64,000 nucleotides of DNA, from contig JAFGDW010000221.1 of assembly GCA_016931935.1 (NCBI GenBank), positions 1 to 64,000 on the forward strand, given 5' to 3'. A model generated the notes under the pieces. The model ran no database searches, was not told where the DNA came from, and was given only the letters and a program-made list of their open reading frames with translations. The DNA comes from Candidatus Zhuqueibacterota bacterium (lineage in GTDB: Bacteria; Zhuqueibacterota; Zhuqueibacteria; Thermofontimicrobiales; Thiofontviventaceae). A program made the translations under genes and the position numbers. This document shows positions 37,456 through 46,749 of the stretch, piece after piece (position 1 is the stretch's first letter; every line of letters starts with the position of its first letter).

Positions 37456-39546
37456 ATGTTTACATTTCTAAATACTTCCATCCTTACCGGATTGCTTGCA
37501 ATCAGCATCCCACTGCTAATTCATTTATTAACCAAAAAAAAAGTTAAAAGGATTGATTTTAGCAGTCTCTATTTTCTGAAGGAATTAAAAACCCAGAAAA
37601 TCCGGCGCATTAAAATCCGCCAAATATTATTGATGATTATCCGTACATTGATCATTTTGTTTTTAATTTTGGCGTTTGCACGCCCGACATTAAAAGGAAC
37701 GTTATCACCAGTTGTGGGAAATAAGGCAAAAACATCAGCCGTGATGATAATCGACAATAGCATGAGCATGGGGCGCATGGTTCGGGGACGTTCGATGTTT
37801 GAAATAGTGCGGGAGAAGGTACGGCAATTAGAAAATGTTTTCGCTGACGGAGATGAACTTTATGCGATTACTGTGAGTCCCGGTACACCACCGGTATATC
37901 CCGACGCCCGATACCAACCCGCTGCTATGGAAAAAGCGGTTACCTCGCTCGATGTGTCTGAAGAGTCCACGGATATTATCGCAGCGTTGCTGCGGGCAAA
38001 GGAATTACTCGATCAATCACACAATATCAATAAAGAAGTCTATCTGTTTTCCGATGTGCAGCGCTCCGGATTTCTGGGACTGGAAACAGTCGTGAATCCG
38101 ATTTTTGAGGGCACGGATATTCGAATATTTGTACAACCGATAACGTCGATTGGCTCGAGCAATCTGACAATATCCGATGTCAAACTAAAAAATCAGATCA
38201 TCGAAAAAGGTAAACTGGTAGAAGTCGAAGTGACCATCAGTAACACGGGTGTTGTGGAAGAGACAAACAAGCTGGTGCAGCTTTTTATTGATGAAAAACG
38301 CTCAGCGCAGGCGACAGTCCAGTTGAAACCAGGAGAAAGACAGCGACTTTCATTTAAAATAATTCCCGATAAATCCAGACTAATTTCCGGGTCCGTTTTA
38401 CTTGATGACGATGATTTATCGCTGGACAATCGGCGTTATTTTGTGTTTTATGTGCCTGATAAAATAAAAGTACTCCTTGTCGGCACGGAGCAAAAAGACA
38501 TACAATTTTTGAAAATTGCTATCGGAGTTTCTCCGAATATTCAGAGTCAGGAAAAACTGGCTTCACAGCTAATTTCGGGCTGCTTTGACGGTAGCGATGT
38601 GGTGATTCTTTCCAATGTTGCCCGAATGAGCGAAGGCATTCGTCATGAACTGATTCAGTTCGTTGATCAGGGCAACGGACTAATTATCGCTCCCGGCGCA
38701 AATATGGATTTGGAATATTATAATACATGGTTAAATGAACCACTATCACTGCCGGAATTTATCAATCAAATTGGTGAGCCTGATAACCAGCAATCGTTTA
38801 TGTCGTTCGGCAAGATCGATTTTTCGCATCCGATTTTTCAGGGAATGTTTGATGAGAAGCCGGAATCAGTCGATTCTCCTCTTTTATTTGCAGCGTTGGC
38901 GATGAAAAATAACAGCAAAGCACAGGTCATTGTGGAACTCTCGAATCACATTCCCTTTTTAATTGAGTCGCGGGCGGAACGAGGACACGTACAGTTTTTT
39001 AACACAACGATGAATGGCGACTGGTCTGATTTTCCTATTAAGGGCGTGTTTGTCCCAATGATAAACCGCTCGGTGTTATACCTTTCCGGTTCGACCGAAC
39101 GCATGGATCGTGATCGGCTTATTCAAAATACGCTGGCTGTTTCCATGGCGAATAGTACGGATGTGACGGATTTGGTCATCCAAAAACCGGATGAAAGCAA
39201 ACATAAAGTCAAACCGGAAATAAATGATAGTCAATATCAAGTTTCCTTTGGTGAGACGGACGAAACCGGTTTTTACCAATTGTATTCCGGTGATGATAGA
39301 ATCGACATGTGGGCGGTAAATTTTGAACCTACTGAATCTGAATATCAACCGATTGAAACGGATAAATTGGTGCAACTGATTGGGGAAGATCGTGCTGTGG
39401 TTCTAAATGACAAGCAACTTATCGCCGAGCAGGTGACGACATCGCGATACGGCCGCGAACTATGGAAGGCTGCGGTGTTGTTGGTATTCGTTCTGTTGAT
39501 CGGAGAGATGATTATTGGGCGTGAGGGAGAAAAGGCTTCAAAGTAA
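37456..39546 (+). CDS. BatA-like membrane protein with von Willebrand factor A domain
   Basis: The 696-residue protein opens with the BatA N-terminal double-membrane-segment domain: hydrophobic residues 4-24, a basic loop with KKKVKRIDFSSLYFLKELK, and a second segment near residues 56-76 ending FARPTLKG. A von Willebrand A-type domain follows with a metal-site-like D-N-S-M-S (residues near 100), then a CARDB-like beta domain and a region with VLLVGTEQKDIQFLKIAIG and LIIAPGANMDLEYY that resembles amidotransferase-like folds. A last membrane helix lies near residues 672-692. Such proteins are encoded with MoxR, DUF58, DUF4159 and DUF4175 genes in related phyla; here it stands alone, 26 kb from the DUF4159 and DUF4175-like pair. 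It is probably part of a MoxR-dependent envelope complex. Confidence 0.85.
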   Translation: MFTFLNTSILTGLLAISIPLLIHLLTKKKVKRIDFSSLYFLKELKTQKIRRIKIRQILLMIIRTLIILFLILAFARPTLKGTLSPVVGNKAKTSAVMIIDNSMSMGRMVRGRSMFEIVREKVRQLENVFADGDELYAITVSPGTPPVYPDARYQPAAMEKAVTSLDVSEESTDIIAALLRAKELLDQSHNINKEVYLFSDVQRSGFLGLETVVNPIFEGTDIRIFVQPITSIGSSNLTISDVKLKNQIIEKGKLVEVEVTISNTGVVEETNKLVQLFIDEKRSAQATVQLKPGERQRLSFKIIPDKSRLISGSVLLDDDDLSLDNRRYFVFYVPDKIKVLLVGTEQKDIQFLKIAIGVSPNIQSQEKLASQLISGCFDGSDVVILSNVARMSEGIRHELIQFVDQGNGLIIAPGANMDLEYYNTWLNEPLSLPEFINQIGEPDNQQSFMSFGKIDFSHPIFQGMFDEKPESVDSPLLFAALAMKNNSKAQVIVELSNHIPFLIESRAERGHVQFFNTTMNGDWSDFPIKGVFVPMINRSVLYLSGSTERMDRDRLIQNTLAVSMANSTDVTDLVIQKPDESKHKVKPEINDSQYQVSFGETDETGFYQLYSGDDRIDMWAVNFEPTESEYQPIETDKLVQLIGEDRAVVLNDKQLIAEQVTTSRYGRELWKAAVLLVFVLLIGEMIIGREGEKASK

Positions 39547-39636
39547 TTTGTTATCAGCTTTAATTCAATTGTAACCATTGCTCATGTAGTCCGACTATCC
39601 TGTTTCGTCTGCAAAATTAGTACAGGTTATGACGTT

Positions 39637-39703
39637 GTCTGAGCTTGCCGTCTTGCACCGGCGTATCGTTCCGATGCATCGGAACACGAACGGTGTTGAA
39701 GGC
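39637..39703 (-). repeat. 67-bp palindrome-centred repeat, family A, copy 2 (inverted)
   Basis: This is the reverse complement of 44-110 with only a few differences, including the 18-bp palindrome GTTCCGATGCATCGGAAC at 39668-39685. It lies in the 438-bp gap between the BatA-like gene and hflX. Confidence 0.8.
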
Positions 39704-39730
39704 AACAAAACAGCCAACTTTGGTGAATGT

Positions 39731-39757
39731 GTCGGCTTCGACAGGCTCAGCCGACGG
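39731..39757. repeat. short palindromic repeat, family B-like
   Basis: GTCGGCTTCGACAGGCTCAGCCGAC: the outer GTCGGC/GCCGAC arms pair, and the interior carries the family B word CTTCGACAGGCTCAG. It sits about 30 bp after the family A copy in the same gap. Nothing else was recognised in this gap apart from the beginning of hflX. Confidence 0.55.
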
Positions 39758-39984
39758 CTTGATTCTATGATATAGTGCATTCTCCGTTTCCTGACTTTAC
39801 GATTTAATCGGATTCAGGAAGAATGTCGAAATCACCGTGAGTATAAATGAATGCGATTCCGGTATGCTCCGGCACATCCATCTTTTGCGTGATTCGCCAT
39901 TATCAATTCACAATTTTCCATTCTCAATTTTAAATTTCTTGAGAAATACAGAGTTTTTAAAAATATATTTATTGTGGAGGTCCC

Positions 39985-41271
39985 CTGAAGGGAGAATATC
40001 AATTTATAAATAAAATTATCCGTGAAAAAGCAGTACTTGTCGGCGTTGTCCATCAACATCAGGATCGTGAAACGGTGCAGGAGCATATTGATGAATTAAG
40101 ATTCCTTTCCGATACTGCGGGACTTGATGTTGCCGCCACAGAAATTCAAGATCGCAAAACCATCGATCCAACGTTTTATATCGGCAAGGGCAAAGTAAAC
40201 ATGTTGGCAGAGGTGGTGAATGAAACGAACGCTGACGTGATTGTTTTTGATGATGAATTATCGCCAGCACAAATGCGTAATATTGAAAAAATATGCAAAG
40301 TGCGGGTGCTGGATCGGAATAATATCATTCTTGATATATTCGCGCGGCGCGCTCAAACAAAAGAAGCCAAAACCCAGGTGGAACTGGCGCAGCTTCAGTA
40401 CCTGTTACCGCGATTAACACGAATGTGGACTCACTTGTCCCGGCAAACGGGCAATGCCGGTGTCGGCTTGCGTGGGCCGGGAGAAAAGCAGCTCGAAGTC
40501 GACCGTCGATTGGTTGGAAAGCAAATTGCCAAATTGAAGCTGGAGCTGGAAAAAATTGAACGTCAGCGTGATGTACGTCGTAAGCACCGGGATGATTTCT
40601 ACAAAGTTGCGCTGCTCGGGTATACAAATGTCGGTAAATCCACATTACTCAATACACTAACCCAGGCTGATGTTTTTGTAGAGGACCGTCTGTTTGCAAC
40701 CCTTGATTCCACAGTGAGAAAACTGCCCACGAATGGCGGGTACAAAATTCTGGTGAGCGATACGGTCGGTTTCATCCGAAAATTACCTCATCATTTGGTT
40801 GCCTCGTTTCGCAGTACATTGGAAGAAACCAGAGAAGCGGATTTACTGTTGCATGTGATCGATATCAGTTCTCCTTCATTTATAGAACAAATGGAAACAG
40901 TCCGGCAAGTAATGAAAGATCTGAAAATTGATGATAAGCCGGTGCTTAATGTTTTTAATAAAATTGACCGTTGCAGCGATGACGTCAATGTTGCCATGAT
41001 CCGGGAAGATTATAAACCGTGTGTTGTTATTTCGGCGCAGCGAAACATCTTTATTAATGAACTCAAACAGAAAATAGTCGAATTCGCCAGCCGAAAGATT
41101 GTGCAGATGGATGTATCGTTACCAATTGAGCGTCAAAAAGATATTGCCCGGTTGTACAGCCTGACCCGTGTTTTGCATAAGTCGTTCGAAAATGAACATG
41201 TGCATTTGCGAATACAAATTCCACCGGAGCGACTCTCGCTTGTTCGGGAAATTGTGGGACAGGAGATATAA
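39985..41271 (+). CDS. hflX: ribosome-associated GTPase HflX, apparent CTG start
   Basis: HflX is a GTPase that binds 50S subunits and rescues or splits stalled ribosomes. The protein has the HflX N-terminal domain (IGKGKVNMLAE, DDELSPAQMRN, LDIFARRAQTKEAKTQVELAQL), the glycine-rich GNAGVGLRGPGEKQLEVDRR, and a G domain with GYTNVGKST, DTVGFIRKLP and NKID. The in-frame GTG at 40075 is too late: the 15-20 codons before it read KAVLVGVVHQHQDRETV, clearly the conserved first strand of the family. Between the upstream stop at 39958 and 40075 there is no in-frame ATG, GTG or TTG. A CTG at 39985, 4 bp after GGAGG (39976-39980), is the best candidate; an AUU at 40015 is another. The catalytic regions are intact, so the gene is probably functional. 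Confidence 0.9.
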   Translation: MKGEYQFINKIIREKAVLVGVVHQHQDRETVQEHIDELRFLSDTAGLDVAATEIQDRKTIDPTFYIGKGKVNMLAEVVNETNADVIVFDDELSPAQMRNIEKICKVRVLDRNNIILDIFARRAQTKEAKTQVELAQLQYLLPRLTRMWTHLSRQTGNAGVGLRGPGEKQLEVDRRLVGKQIAKLKLELEKIERQRDVRRKHRDDFYKVALLGYTNVGKSTLLNTLTQADVFVEDRLFATLDSTVRKLPTNGGYKILVSDTVGFIRKLPHHLVASFRSTLEETREADLLLHVIDISSPSFIEQMETVRQVMKDLKIDDKPVLNVFNKIDRCSDDVNVAMIREDYKPCVVISAQRNIFINELKQKIVEFASRKIVQMDVSLPIERQKDIARLYSLTRVLHKSFENEHVHLRIQIPPERLSLVREIVGQEI

Positions 41272-41358
41272 TTCGAAACAATTGCTGCCAACGGCCAATA
41301 ACAAACAGCAAAATGGAGCTTTGTTTTTAAATGACAACGGTAAGCGTTTACAGGGAAG

Positions 41359-41441
41359 ACGTGCTGCGCACTTCTATCATCTGGAGTTCGTACAACTAAA
41401 AAATATCAGCCGTCTTAAATCAATGAAAGTGCGTAGCACGT
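41359..41441. repeat. 83-bp element bounded by 15-bp inverted repeats, possibly also the hflX terminator
   Basis: ACGTGCTGCGCACTT (41359-41373) and AAGTGCGTAGCACGT (41427-41441) are inverted with a single mismatch, around a 53-bp spacer. A T-run follows the right arm. The ACGTGCTACGCA word also occurs at 19410-19421. It looks like a MITE or REP-type unit; transcription termination after hflX is an additional possibility. Confidence 0.55.
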
Positions 41442-41555
41442 TACTTTTTTAAATACCTGTGAACCCTACGCATAATGGTGTTCAAAACCGTTTCAGAAAT
41501 AAATCTCTCTTCTCCCGTATAAAATAATTATTTTCTAAAAAAATGAAATCGCCCT

Positions 41556-42923
41556 ATGCCCCTTTCAATCATGATAGTTGATGATGAGCCACGTATTCGC
41601 AGCAGCCTCACCGGCTTGTTTGAAGACGAAGGTTTCCAGGTTACTTCCTATGGTGATGGTGAAACCGCGCTCGGACAACTAATGCATCATCCCGTCGATT
41701 TAATACTGCTGGATGTACATTTGCCGGGCATGGATGGGCTGGCAGTGCTCCAGGAAATCAAACGCAACTATCGCGATATTGAAGTGATCATGATTTCCGG
41801 GGAAGCCGATATTCCAATGGCTGTGCGGGCAACGCAACTTGGCGCGTATAATTTTCAGGAAAAACCGTTAAATCCGGAGAAAGTCTTGCTGGATGTGCAG
41901 CATGTGGAGCGTAGTCGGGCAATGCACAAAGAGATGCACACGCTCAAGCAGCTTGTGGATATCGATTATCAAATGATTGGGAATTCACCGGCAATGCAGC
42001 GGTTGCGCCGGGATATTGAGCGAGCCGCGCCAACAGATAGCCGAATTCTAATTACCGGGAAAAACGGAACGGGTAAAGAGCTGGCGGCGCGTGAAATCCA
42101 TCAACTGAGCAAACGTGCTAATAAACCGTTCATCAAACTGAATTGTGCGGCAATTCCCCGGGAGTTGATTGAAAGTGAGTTGTTCGGCCATGAACGCGGA
42201 GCGTTTACCGGTGCTGTGAAACGAAAAATCGGAATGTTTGAAGAAGCCAACGGCGGTACTCTGTTCCTTGATGAAATTGGCGATATGGCGCTGGAAACAC
42301 AGGCCAAGCTTCTGCGAGTATTGCAGGAAAATGAATTCCAGCGCGTGGGCGGAACAGGTGTCATTTCATTTGATATTCGTATTATTTCCGCGACAAATAA
42401 ACGACTTTCGGACGAGATTGCCCAGGGAGCATTTCGGGAAGATTTGTATTTTCGTATAAACGTTATCCCCATTGATGTACCGTCACTTAACGAGCGGCTA
42501 ACCGATATTCCAATGCTTGTAAACCATTTTCTGAAAGCCTACAGCCTGCGAAATGATAAAAAATTAAAATTGCTGGCGCCCGGCGCGTTGGAGCCGTTAC
42601 TTGCTTATCCCTGGCCGGGGAATATTCGCGAGCTAAAAAACGTAATCGAGCGGCTGGTAATTATGACGGATAGTGATGAAATTACGGCTGAGGCTGTGTT
42701 ACATATTTTACCCGGACAATACCACGCGACGCGTGAGGTTACAAACAAAAATTTTGGCGCAGAATATACAGGTTCTCTGCGGGAGCGCCTTGAGCAATTT
42801 GAAATGAATTTACTGGTAGCCGAATTTGAGCGAGTCAATGGAAATGTATCACGAATGGCGGCAGACTTACAAACCGATCGTCCGAATCTACACAGAAAAT
42901 TGAAAAAATACAATATCAAGTAA
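41556..42923 (+). CDS. sigma-54-dependent response regulator, NtrC family (orphan)
   Basis: The 455-residue protein has a receiver domain (residues 4-117) with the acidic pocket D9-D10, phospho-acceptor D53 in LLDVHLPG and K103 in EKPLNP. A sigma-54 AAA+ domain follows with Walker A GKNGTGKE, the sigma-54 contact loop GAFTGA, GGTLFLDEIGDM (Walker B) and the arginine region near LRELKNVIERL. The C-terminal Fis-type helix-turn-helix has RMAADLQTDRPNLHRKLKKY. All parts needed to activate sigma-54 promoters are present. No sensor kinase is next to it. A strong -24/-12 promoter occurs at 60910 in this window. The exported propeller gene lies 16 bp downstream and may be co-transcribed. No clear ribosome binding site precedes the ATG. 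Confidence 0.94.
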   Translation: MPLSIMIVDDEPRIRSSLTGLFEDEGFQVTSYGDGETALGQLMHHPVDLILLDVHLPGMDGLAVLQEIKRNYRDIEVIMISGEADIPMAVRATQLGAYNFQEKPLNPEKVLLDVQHVERSRAMHKEMHTLKQLVDIDYQMIGNSPAMQRLRRDIERAAPTDSRILITGKNGTGKELAAREIHQLSKRANKPFIKLNCAAIPRELIESELFGHERGAFTGAVKRKIGMFEEANGGTLFLDEIGDMALETQAKLLRVLQENEFQRVGGTGVISFDIRIISATNKRLSDEIAQGAFREDLYFRINVIPIDVPSLNERLTDIPMLVNHFLKAYSLRNDKKLKLLAPGALEPLLAYPWPGNIRELKNVIERLVIMTDSDEITAEAVLHILPGQYHATREVTNKNFGAEYTGSLRERLEQFEMNLLVAEFERVNGNVSRMAADLQTDRPNLHRKLKKYNIK

Positions 42924-42939
42924 ACGGAGAATTTCTCTA

Positions 42940-44613
42940 ATGAATAAGACCATTCGCTATTTACTCTGCGTCCTTTTCCTTTCTTCATGCACCCTGATAA
43001 CAATGTTTGGAGATTCGTTCGCACAAAAATCCCGCACCAATCAAAAATATAAAATTGATGACTGGACCGGATATACCACAACGCGACTGGTGCGACATGT
43101 GGATGTTGGGACCGAATATGTATATGGCGCTACCAGTGGTGGAATTATCCGTTACGATTATTACGCGCGCAAGTGGAAATCGCCATGGACGATTGCCGAC
43201 GGCCTACCGACAAATGATTGTTATATCGTAGCGTTCGATGAATCTACCTATTATGTATGGTGCGCGACAAGCGAAGGCATTAGTTGTTATTCCCCGACAT
43301 TCGAATGGTGGGAAAATTATTCGTGCAACAGCCAGATTGATGAACCGGCGATTGCCATCGGATTTGACGATCAGTATGTCTGGATTCGATATGCAAATGG
43401 TTCGATCTGGAAAGGTAATAATCAGGGAAACGCATTTTTGGGAGAAGTTGACAACGCTGATGTTAATAATGAAAATATCACATGGAAAGGTCTGCGTGAA
43501 AATCATAAAGGCCAGTTGCCTCATCTGTTTTTAGGGGGAGACTATTTGTATGCTGATGGTTATATTGAAGACATACATTTTAATCGCTATCAAATATCCG
43601 GCTGGTATTTTGATAAATGGGGGAAATATTGGGTGTCAACATTGGGATTAGGACTTGGTCGAGCAGAAACCGGCATCGATCAACTGGAGTTAATGACCGC
43701 AGGCCCATGGATCAACGAAGTGGATGCATTGGCATTGGACACTAAAAATAAAGTGATGTGGATGGGAGGCCGTGGTGAATTTTTGGGGCAATCAGGACTG
43801 TCAGCGTGGGATCGGGAAACGGATAGTTGGCAATATTATGAGGCAAAATATATTAGTGAATTACGAACAGATGCCGTGAAGGCAATTGCTGTCGATGGCA
43901 ATTGGGTATGGTTCAGTACCGAAGATGGACTGGCCCGTTTCGATTCACGTGATCATAGCTGGAAACTATTTACGACGTTCAATGGTTTGCTGGATTCGTA
44001 TGTTTACGATGTGGCGATTGATAACAGCAGTATTTGGGTCGGCACTGATAATGGATTAACGCGCTTGAACAAGGCAACAATCGATTCCCGTGACAGCAGT
44101 GCGGAGCATGTGATGCGTTCAGCATTGCTTGATATTCCGATTTATGATGTCGAGTTGATGGAAAATCTGGTTTGGCTGGGGACGCAATATGGCGTCTATA
44201 TTTATGACAAAAATAAAAAGGTTGGCGGATTTCAGGCGACTGTCGGCGGTCCAACAAGTGAGCCGGTATACTCGGTAGCGATTCAAAAAAATATGGCGTG
44301 GTTTGGTATGGAACGTGGGGTCGATGTGTTTGATGTGGATACCAAAGAATGGTTGGGCACACCATTTCGTTTGATTGAAAACGTTGATCGAGTGAATTTT
44401 TTAGCTGCGGATGATATGGCCGTGTGGGTAGCCACCGAAAATGGTGTGTACAAATTTGATCGTGAGCGGGAGTACTGGGTTCATTTTACGACAGCAGATG
44501 GATTGCTGGATAATCGTGTTACCTCGGTTGTCATCGAAGGCGATTATGTGTGGTTTGGCGGGCCAGCCGGAATTACGAAATTTTACTGGAACTCACCGTA
44601 TCGGATTGATTAA
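42940..44613 (+). CDS. exported beta-propeller protein with regulator-propeller-like repeats
   Basis: The 557-residue protein begins with a signal sequence (YLLCVLFLSSCTLI), possibly a lipobox with LSSC, although a conventional cleavage after FAQ is also possible. The body is built from repeats such as VWFSTEDGLARFDSRDHSWKLF, IWVGTDNGLTRLNKATIDSR, VWVATENGVYKFDRE and VWFGGPAGITKFYW. These are the regulator-propeller (Reg_prop) type blades also found in hybrid two-component sensors. There is no kinase or transmembrane helix beyond the N-terminus, so it is not itself a sensor kinase. It follows the NtrC-type regulator by 16 bp with an ACGGAG ribosome binding site and may provide a sensory or surface function linked to it (inference). 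Confidence 0.8.
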   Translation: MNKTIRYLLCVLFLSSCTLITMFGDSFAQKSRTNQKYKIDDWTGYTTTRLVRHVDVGTEYVYGATSGGIIRYDYYARKWKSPWTIADGLPTNDCYIVAFDESTYYVWCATSEGISCYSPTFEWWENYSCNSQIDEPAIAIGFDDQYVWIRYANGSIWKGNNQGNAFLGEVDNADVNNENITWKGLRENHKGQLPHLFLGGDYLYADGYIEDIHFNRYQISGWYFDKWGKYWVSTLGLGLGRAETGIDQLELMTAGPWINEVDALALDTKNKVMWMGGRGEFLGQSGLSAWDRETDSWQYYEAKYISELRTDAVKAIAVDGNWVWFSTEDGLARFDSRDHSWKLFTTFNGLLDSYVYDVAIDNSSIWVGTDNGLTRLNKATIDSRDSSAEHVMRSALLDIPIYDVELMENLVWLGTQYGVYIYDKNKKVGGFQATVGGPTSEPVYSVAIQKNMAWFGMERGVDVFDVDTKEWLGTPFRLIENVDRVNFLAADDMAVWVATENGVYKFDREREYWVHFTTADGLLDNRVTSVVIEGDYVWFGGPAGITKFYWNSPYRID

Positions 44614-44669
44614 CCAATATTGAGCGGAAACATGCAGGGATATCTATAGTCTAAATTCTCCCTTCTCCG

Positions 44670-45650
44670 TTACCCATTCTCCGATTTCTTTTCATTCAAA
44701 AATTCAACTGCCCGGGCTTCGGACCAATAAATATTTTGTTTCTTGAATTCAATAAAACCAACATGCCCACCTGAAGCAGGCATTTCCAGCCAGACATAAT
44801 TGCTTTTTTCAGCTTCAGAAACAGGGTAACACCCACCTGACAAAAACGGATCATTTTTGGCGTTCACGATCAATGTCGGAATACGAATATCCGGAATGAT
44901 GCGTTGACTGCTGCATTTGATCCAGTAATCTTCCGCACTTTTAAATCCATGAATCGGCGCTGTGTAGCGGTCATCGTAATCCTTAAAATTTTTAATCTGA
45001 TGAAAATCCTTGTCGTCGATTTGATCGGGCATAATAGCCATTTTCTCACGAATTTTGTGATGAAACGATCGCAGGAACCGCTTCATATAAAGTCTACATT
45101 TTGGTTTTGCCAATTCGCCGGAACTGGCTGTTAAATCACATGGAACGGAAAAGACAACGGCCCTGGCAATTAAACTGGAAAGAGATGCGCTGTTCCAGCC
45201 GAGATAGTTGAGTGTTAAATTTCCACCCAAACTGAAACCAATTAAAGCAATTTGATTGTACTGCTCTGTGGATTGCGCACGTTGAATGACACGATCCAGA
45301 TCATCGGTTACGCCATTATGGTAGAACCGTAATTGACGATTTATTTCTCCCGAACACGAGCGATAATTCCATGCCAGCGCATCCCAGCCGTGTTGATTCA
45401 ATTGCTTCACCATCCCAACTACATATTGCATCCGGGAGTTGCCCTCCAGTCCATGCGATAAAATCGCTAATTTTGAACTGCCAATTTGGGACCAGTCCAA
45501 ATCCAGAAAATCGTCATCATCCGTAAGAATACGTTCGCGTTGATAGTTAACCGGCTCGCATTTTCTGAAAAGTGTTGGATAGACTGTCTGCACATGAGCA
45601 TTCTGCATAAAGAATGGCGAACGATATGTTGATTTTTCGATTACTGGCAT
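44670..45650 (-). CDS. alpha/beta hydrolase, YheT family
   Basis: The 326-residue protein matches the YheT/UPF0017 hydrolase family. It has FMQNAHVQTVYPTLFRK near the start, the oxyanion region LSHGLEGNSRMQYVVGM, WNYRSCSGEINR, the nucleophile elbow GFSLGGN near residue 150, an acid in NAKNDPFLSGG and a histidine in SGGHVGF. No signal peptide is present, so it should be cytoplasmic. Members include esterases acting on short acyl chains; the substrate here cannot be told from sequence. It converges with the propeller gene across a 56-bp gap. Confidence 0.88.
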   Translation of the reverse strand: MPVIEKSTYRSPFFMQNAHVQTVYPTLFRKCEPVNYQRERILTDDDDFLDLDWSQIGSSKLAILSHGLEGNSRMQYVVGMVKQLNQHGWDALAWNYRSCSGEINRQLRFYHNGVTDDLDRVIQRAQSTEQYNQIALIGFSLGGNLTLNYLGWNSASLSSLIARAVVFSVPCDLTASSGELAKPKCRLYMKRFLRSFHHKIREKMAIMPDQIDDKDFHQIKNFKDYDDRYTAPIHGFKSAEDYWIKCSSQRIIPDIRIPTLIVNAKNDPFLSGGCYPVSEAEKSNYVWLEMPASGGHVGFIEFKKQNIYWSEARAVEFLNEKKSENG

Positions 45651-45767
45651 AATGAATGTCGTTTCTGGCTTTTGTTATTTGGGTTGACCGGATTTTGCTC
45701 CATGGTCTGTACGATAATGCAATTGGGAGTACTATTTGTTATGAAATCTAACTTCACCACTCAACGA

Positions 45768-46367
45768 CTAAAATCTAAACAACACCTGTAACGTAGGGGA
45801 AATATCGGTCGTGATTAGTGAAGAAAACATGTAACCGCTACGATTCGTGTCTTTTTGATATTCAATACTCATTTTCATAACATGAACGCTTAGACGTACG
45901 ACCAGGTTCTTTTCAACTGCGAGATCAATATTTAAGGGGAAAGAAATACCCATATCATATTTGGTATAATTGTTCAGTTTATAATGAACAGAGCCACTTG
46001 CCGATTCAATCGTTCGTTCAGGAATGAAATAGTAGTGGACAGGGAATTCCGGGCCGGCGGATAATTTAAACGAAAATAGTTTGTATAATTGATAGTAAAA
46101 TCCGACATTCAATCCAATGCCTTTCTGGGTAGTTTTGGTATCATAGTCAATTCCATCGGTTTTTTCAATCGAATGATATAATATCAGTTGAGTTGCCAGT
46201 TCAAGATCATCGTTCAGGTTTGTGTGAAATGATGGCTTCAATGCCAGCTCATAATCGATTTGATTACGGCCAGTGGACAGGTGGCCATCAAGCTGAAGGC
46301 CGATAAAAGATTTCGCGTACGTGTTAGAGAAGAATAGAAGTAATCCGAAAATTAAAAGTCGTTTCAT
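45768..46367 (-). CDS. small exported protein, probable outer-membrane beta-barrel
   Basis: The 199-residue protein has a cleavable signal peptide (RLLIFGLLLFFSNTYAKS). Alternating hydrophobic and polar strands follow, with aromatic residues at strand ends, and the chain ends in a terminal phenylalanine (VLFRF), the usual mark of outer-membrane barrels recognised by the Bam complex. Examples are GLNVGFYYQLYKLFSFKLSAG and NLVVRLSVHVMKMSIEYQ. The size fits an eight-stranded barrel. No specific family was recognised. It lies between two hydrolases on the same strand. Confidence 0.65.
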   Translation of the reverse strand: MKRLLIFGLLLFFSNTYAKSFIGLQLDGHLSTGRNQIDYELALKPSFHTNLNDDLELATQLILYHSIEKTDGIDYDTKTTQKGIGLNVGFYYQLYKLFSFKLSAGPEFPVHYYFIPERTIESASGSVHYKLNNYTKYDMGISFPLNIDLAVEKNLVVRLSVHVMKMSIEYQKDTNRSGYMFSSLITTDISPTLQVLFRF

Positions 46368-46522
46368 GGTATATCCTCATTTGTGTAGAAATTCTGTTTA
46401 AGTGGCTGTCAATTTATAGGCCACAAAGACACGAAAACACAAAGAAAAAAATTAGTTACTCTTAAGAAACTTGAAATATGCTTTTAAATTCTATCAATAG
46501 TCAGATGAAGATAATAGATGTC

Positions 46523-46560
46523 ATTCCGGTTTTCGCCGTTCTTGGGCGGAATACCGGAAT
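46523..46560. repeat. intergenic hairpin resembling common REP-type sequences
   Basis: ATTCCGGTTTTCGCC (46523-46537) pairs imperfectly with GGCGGAATACCGGAAT (46545-46560). The context GTCATTCC...GGAATCTCC resembles widespread bacterial intergenic repeats. It is in the 382-bp gap 46368-46749, which also holds a CACAAAGACACGAAAACACAAAG-like stretch at 46438 but no gene. Confidence 0.5.
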
Positions 46561-46749
46561 CTCCTTCCACATATTTCGTAAATAAAAAAAATCGTTAGAT
46601 GGTAATAATAAAGAAAAAGAATAACCCGGATGTCTGAATTGTTACAAATATAATTTATATGTCCTTATTTATTAGGTATTAAACAAAAACAATCAGAGAA
46701 ATATCGTAGTTTACTATCTTGTCGGAATATAAATAGACAGTGCAAAAAA

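Noticed and set aside
41168-41452. A 94-codon frame overlapping the hflX 3' end
   Set aside because: It overlaps hflX and the palindromic element and lacks a ribosome binding site.
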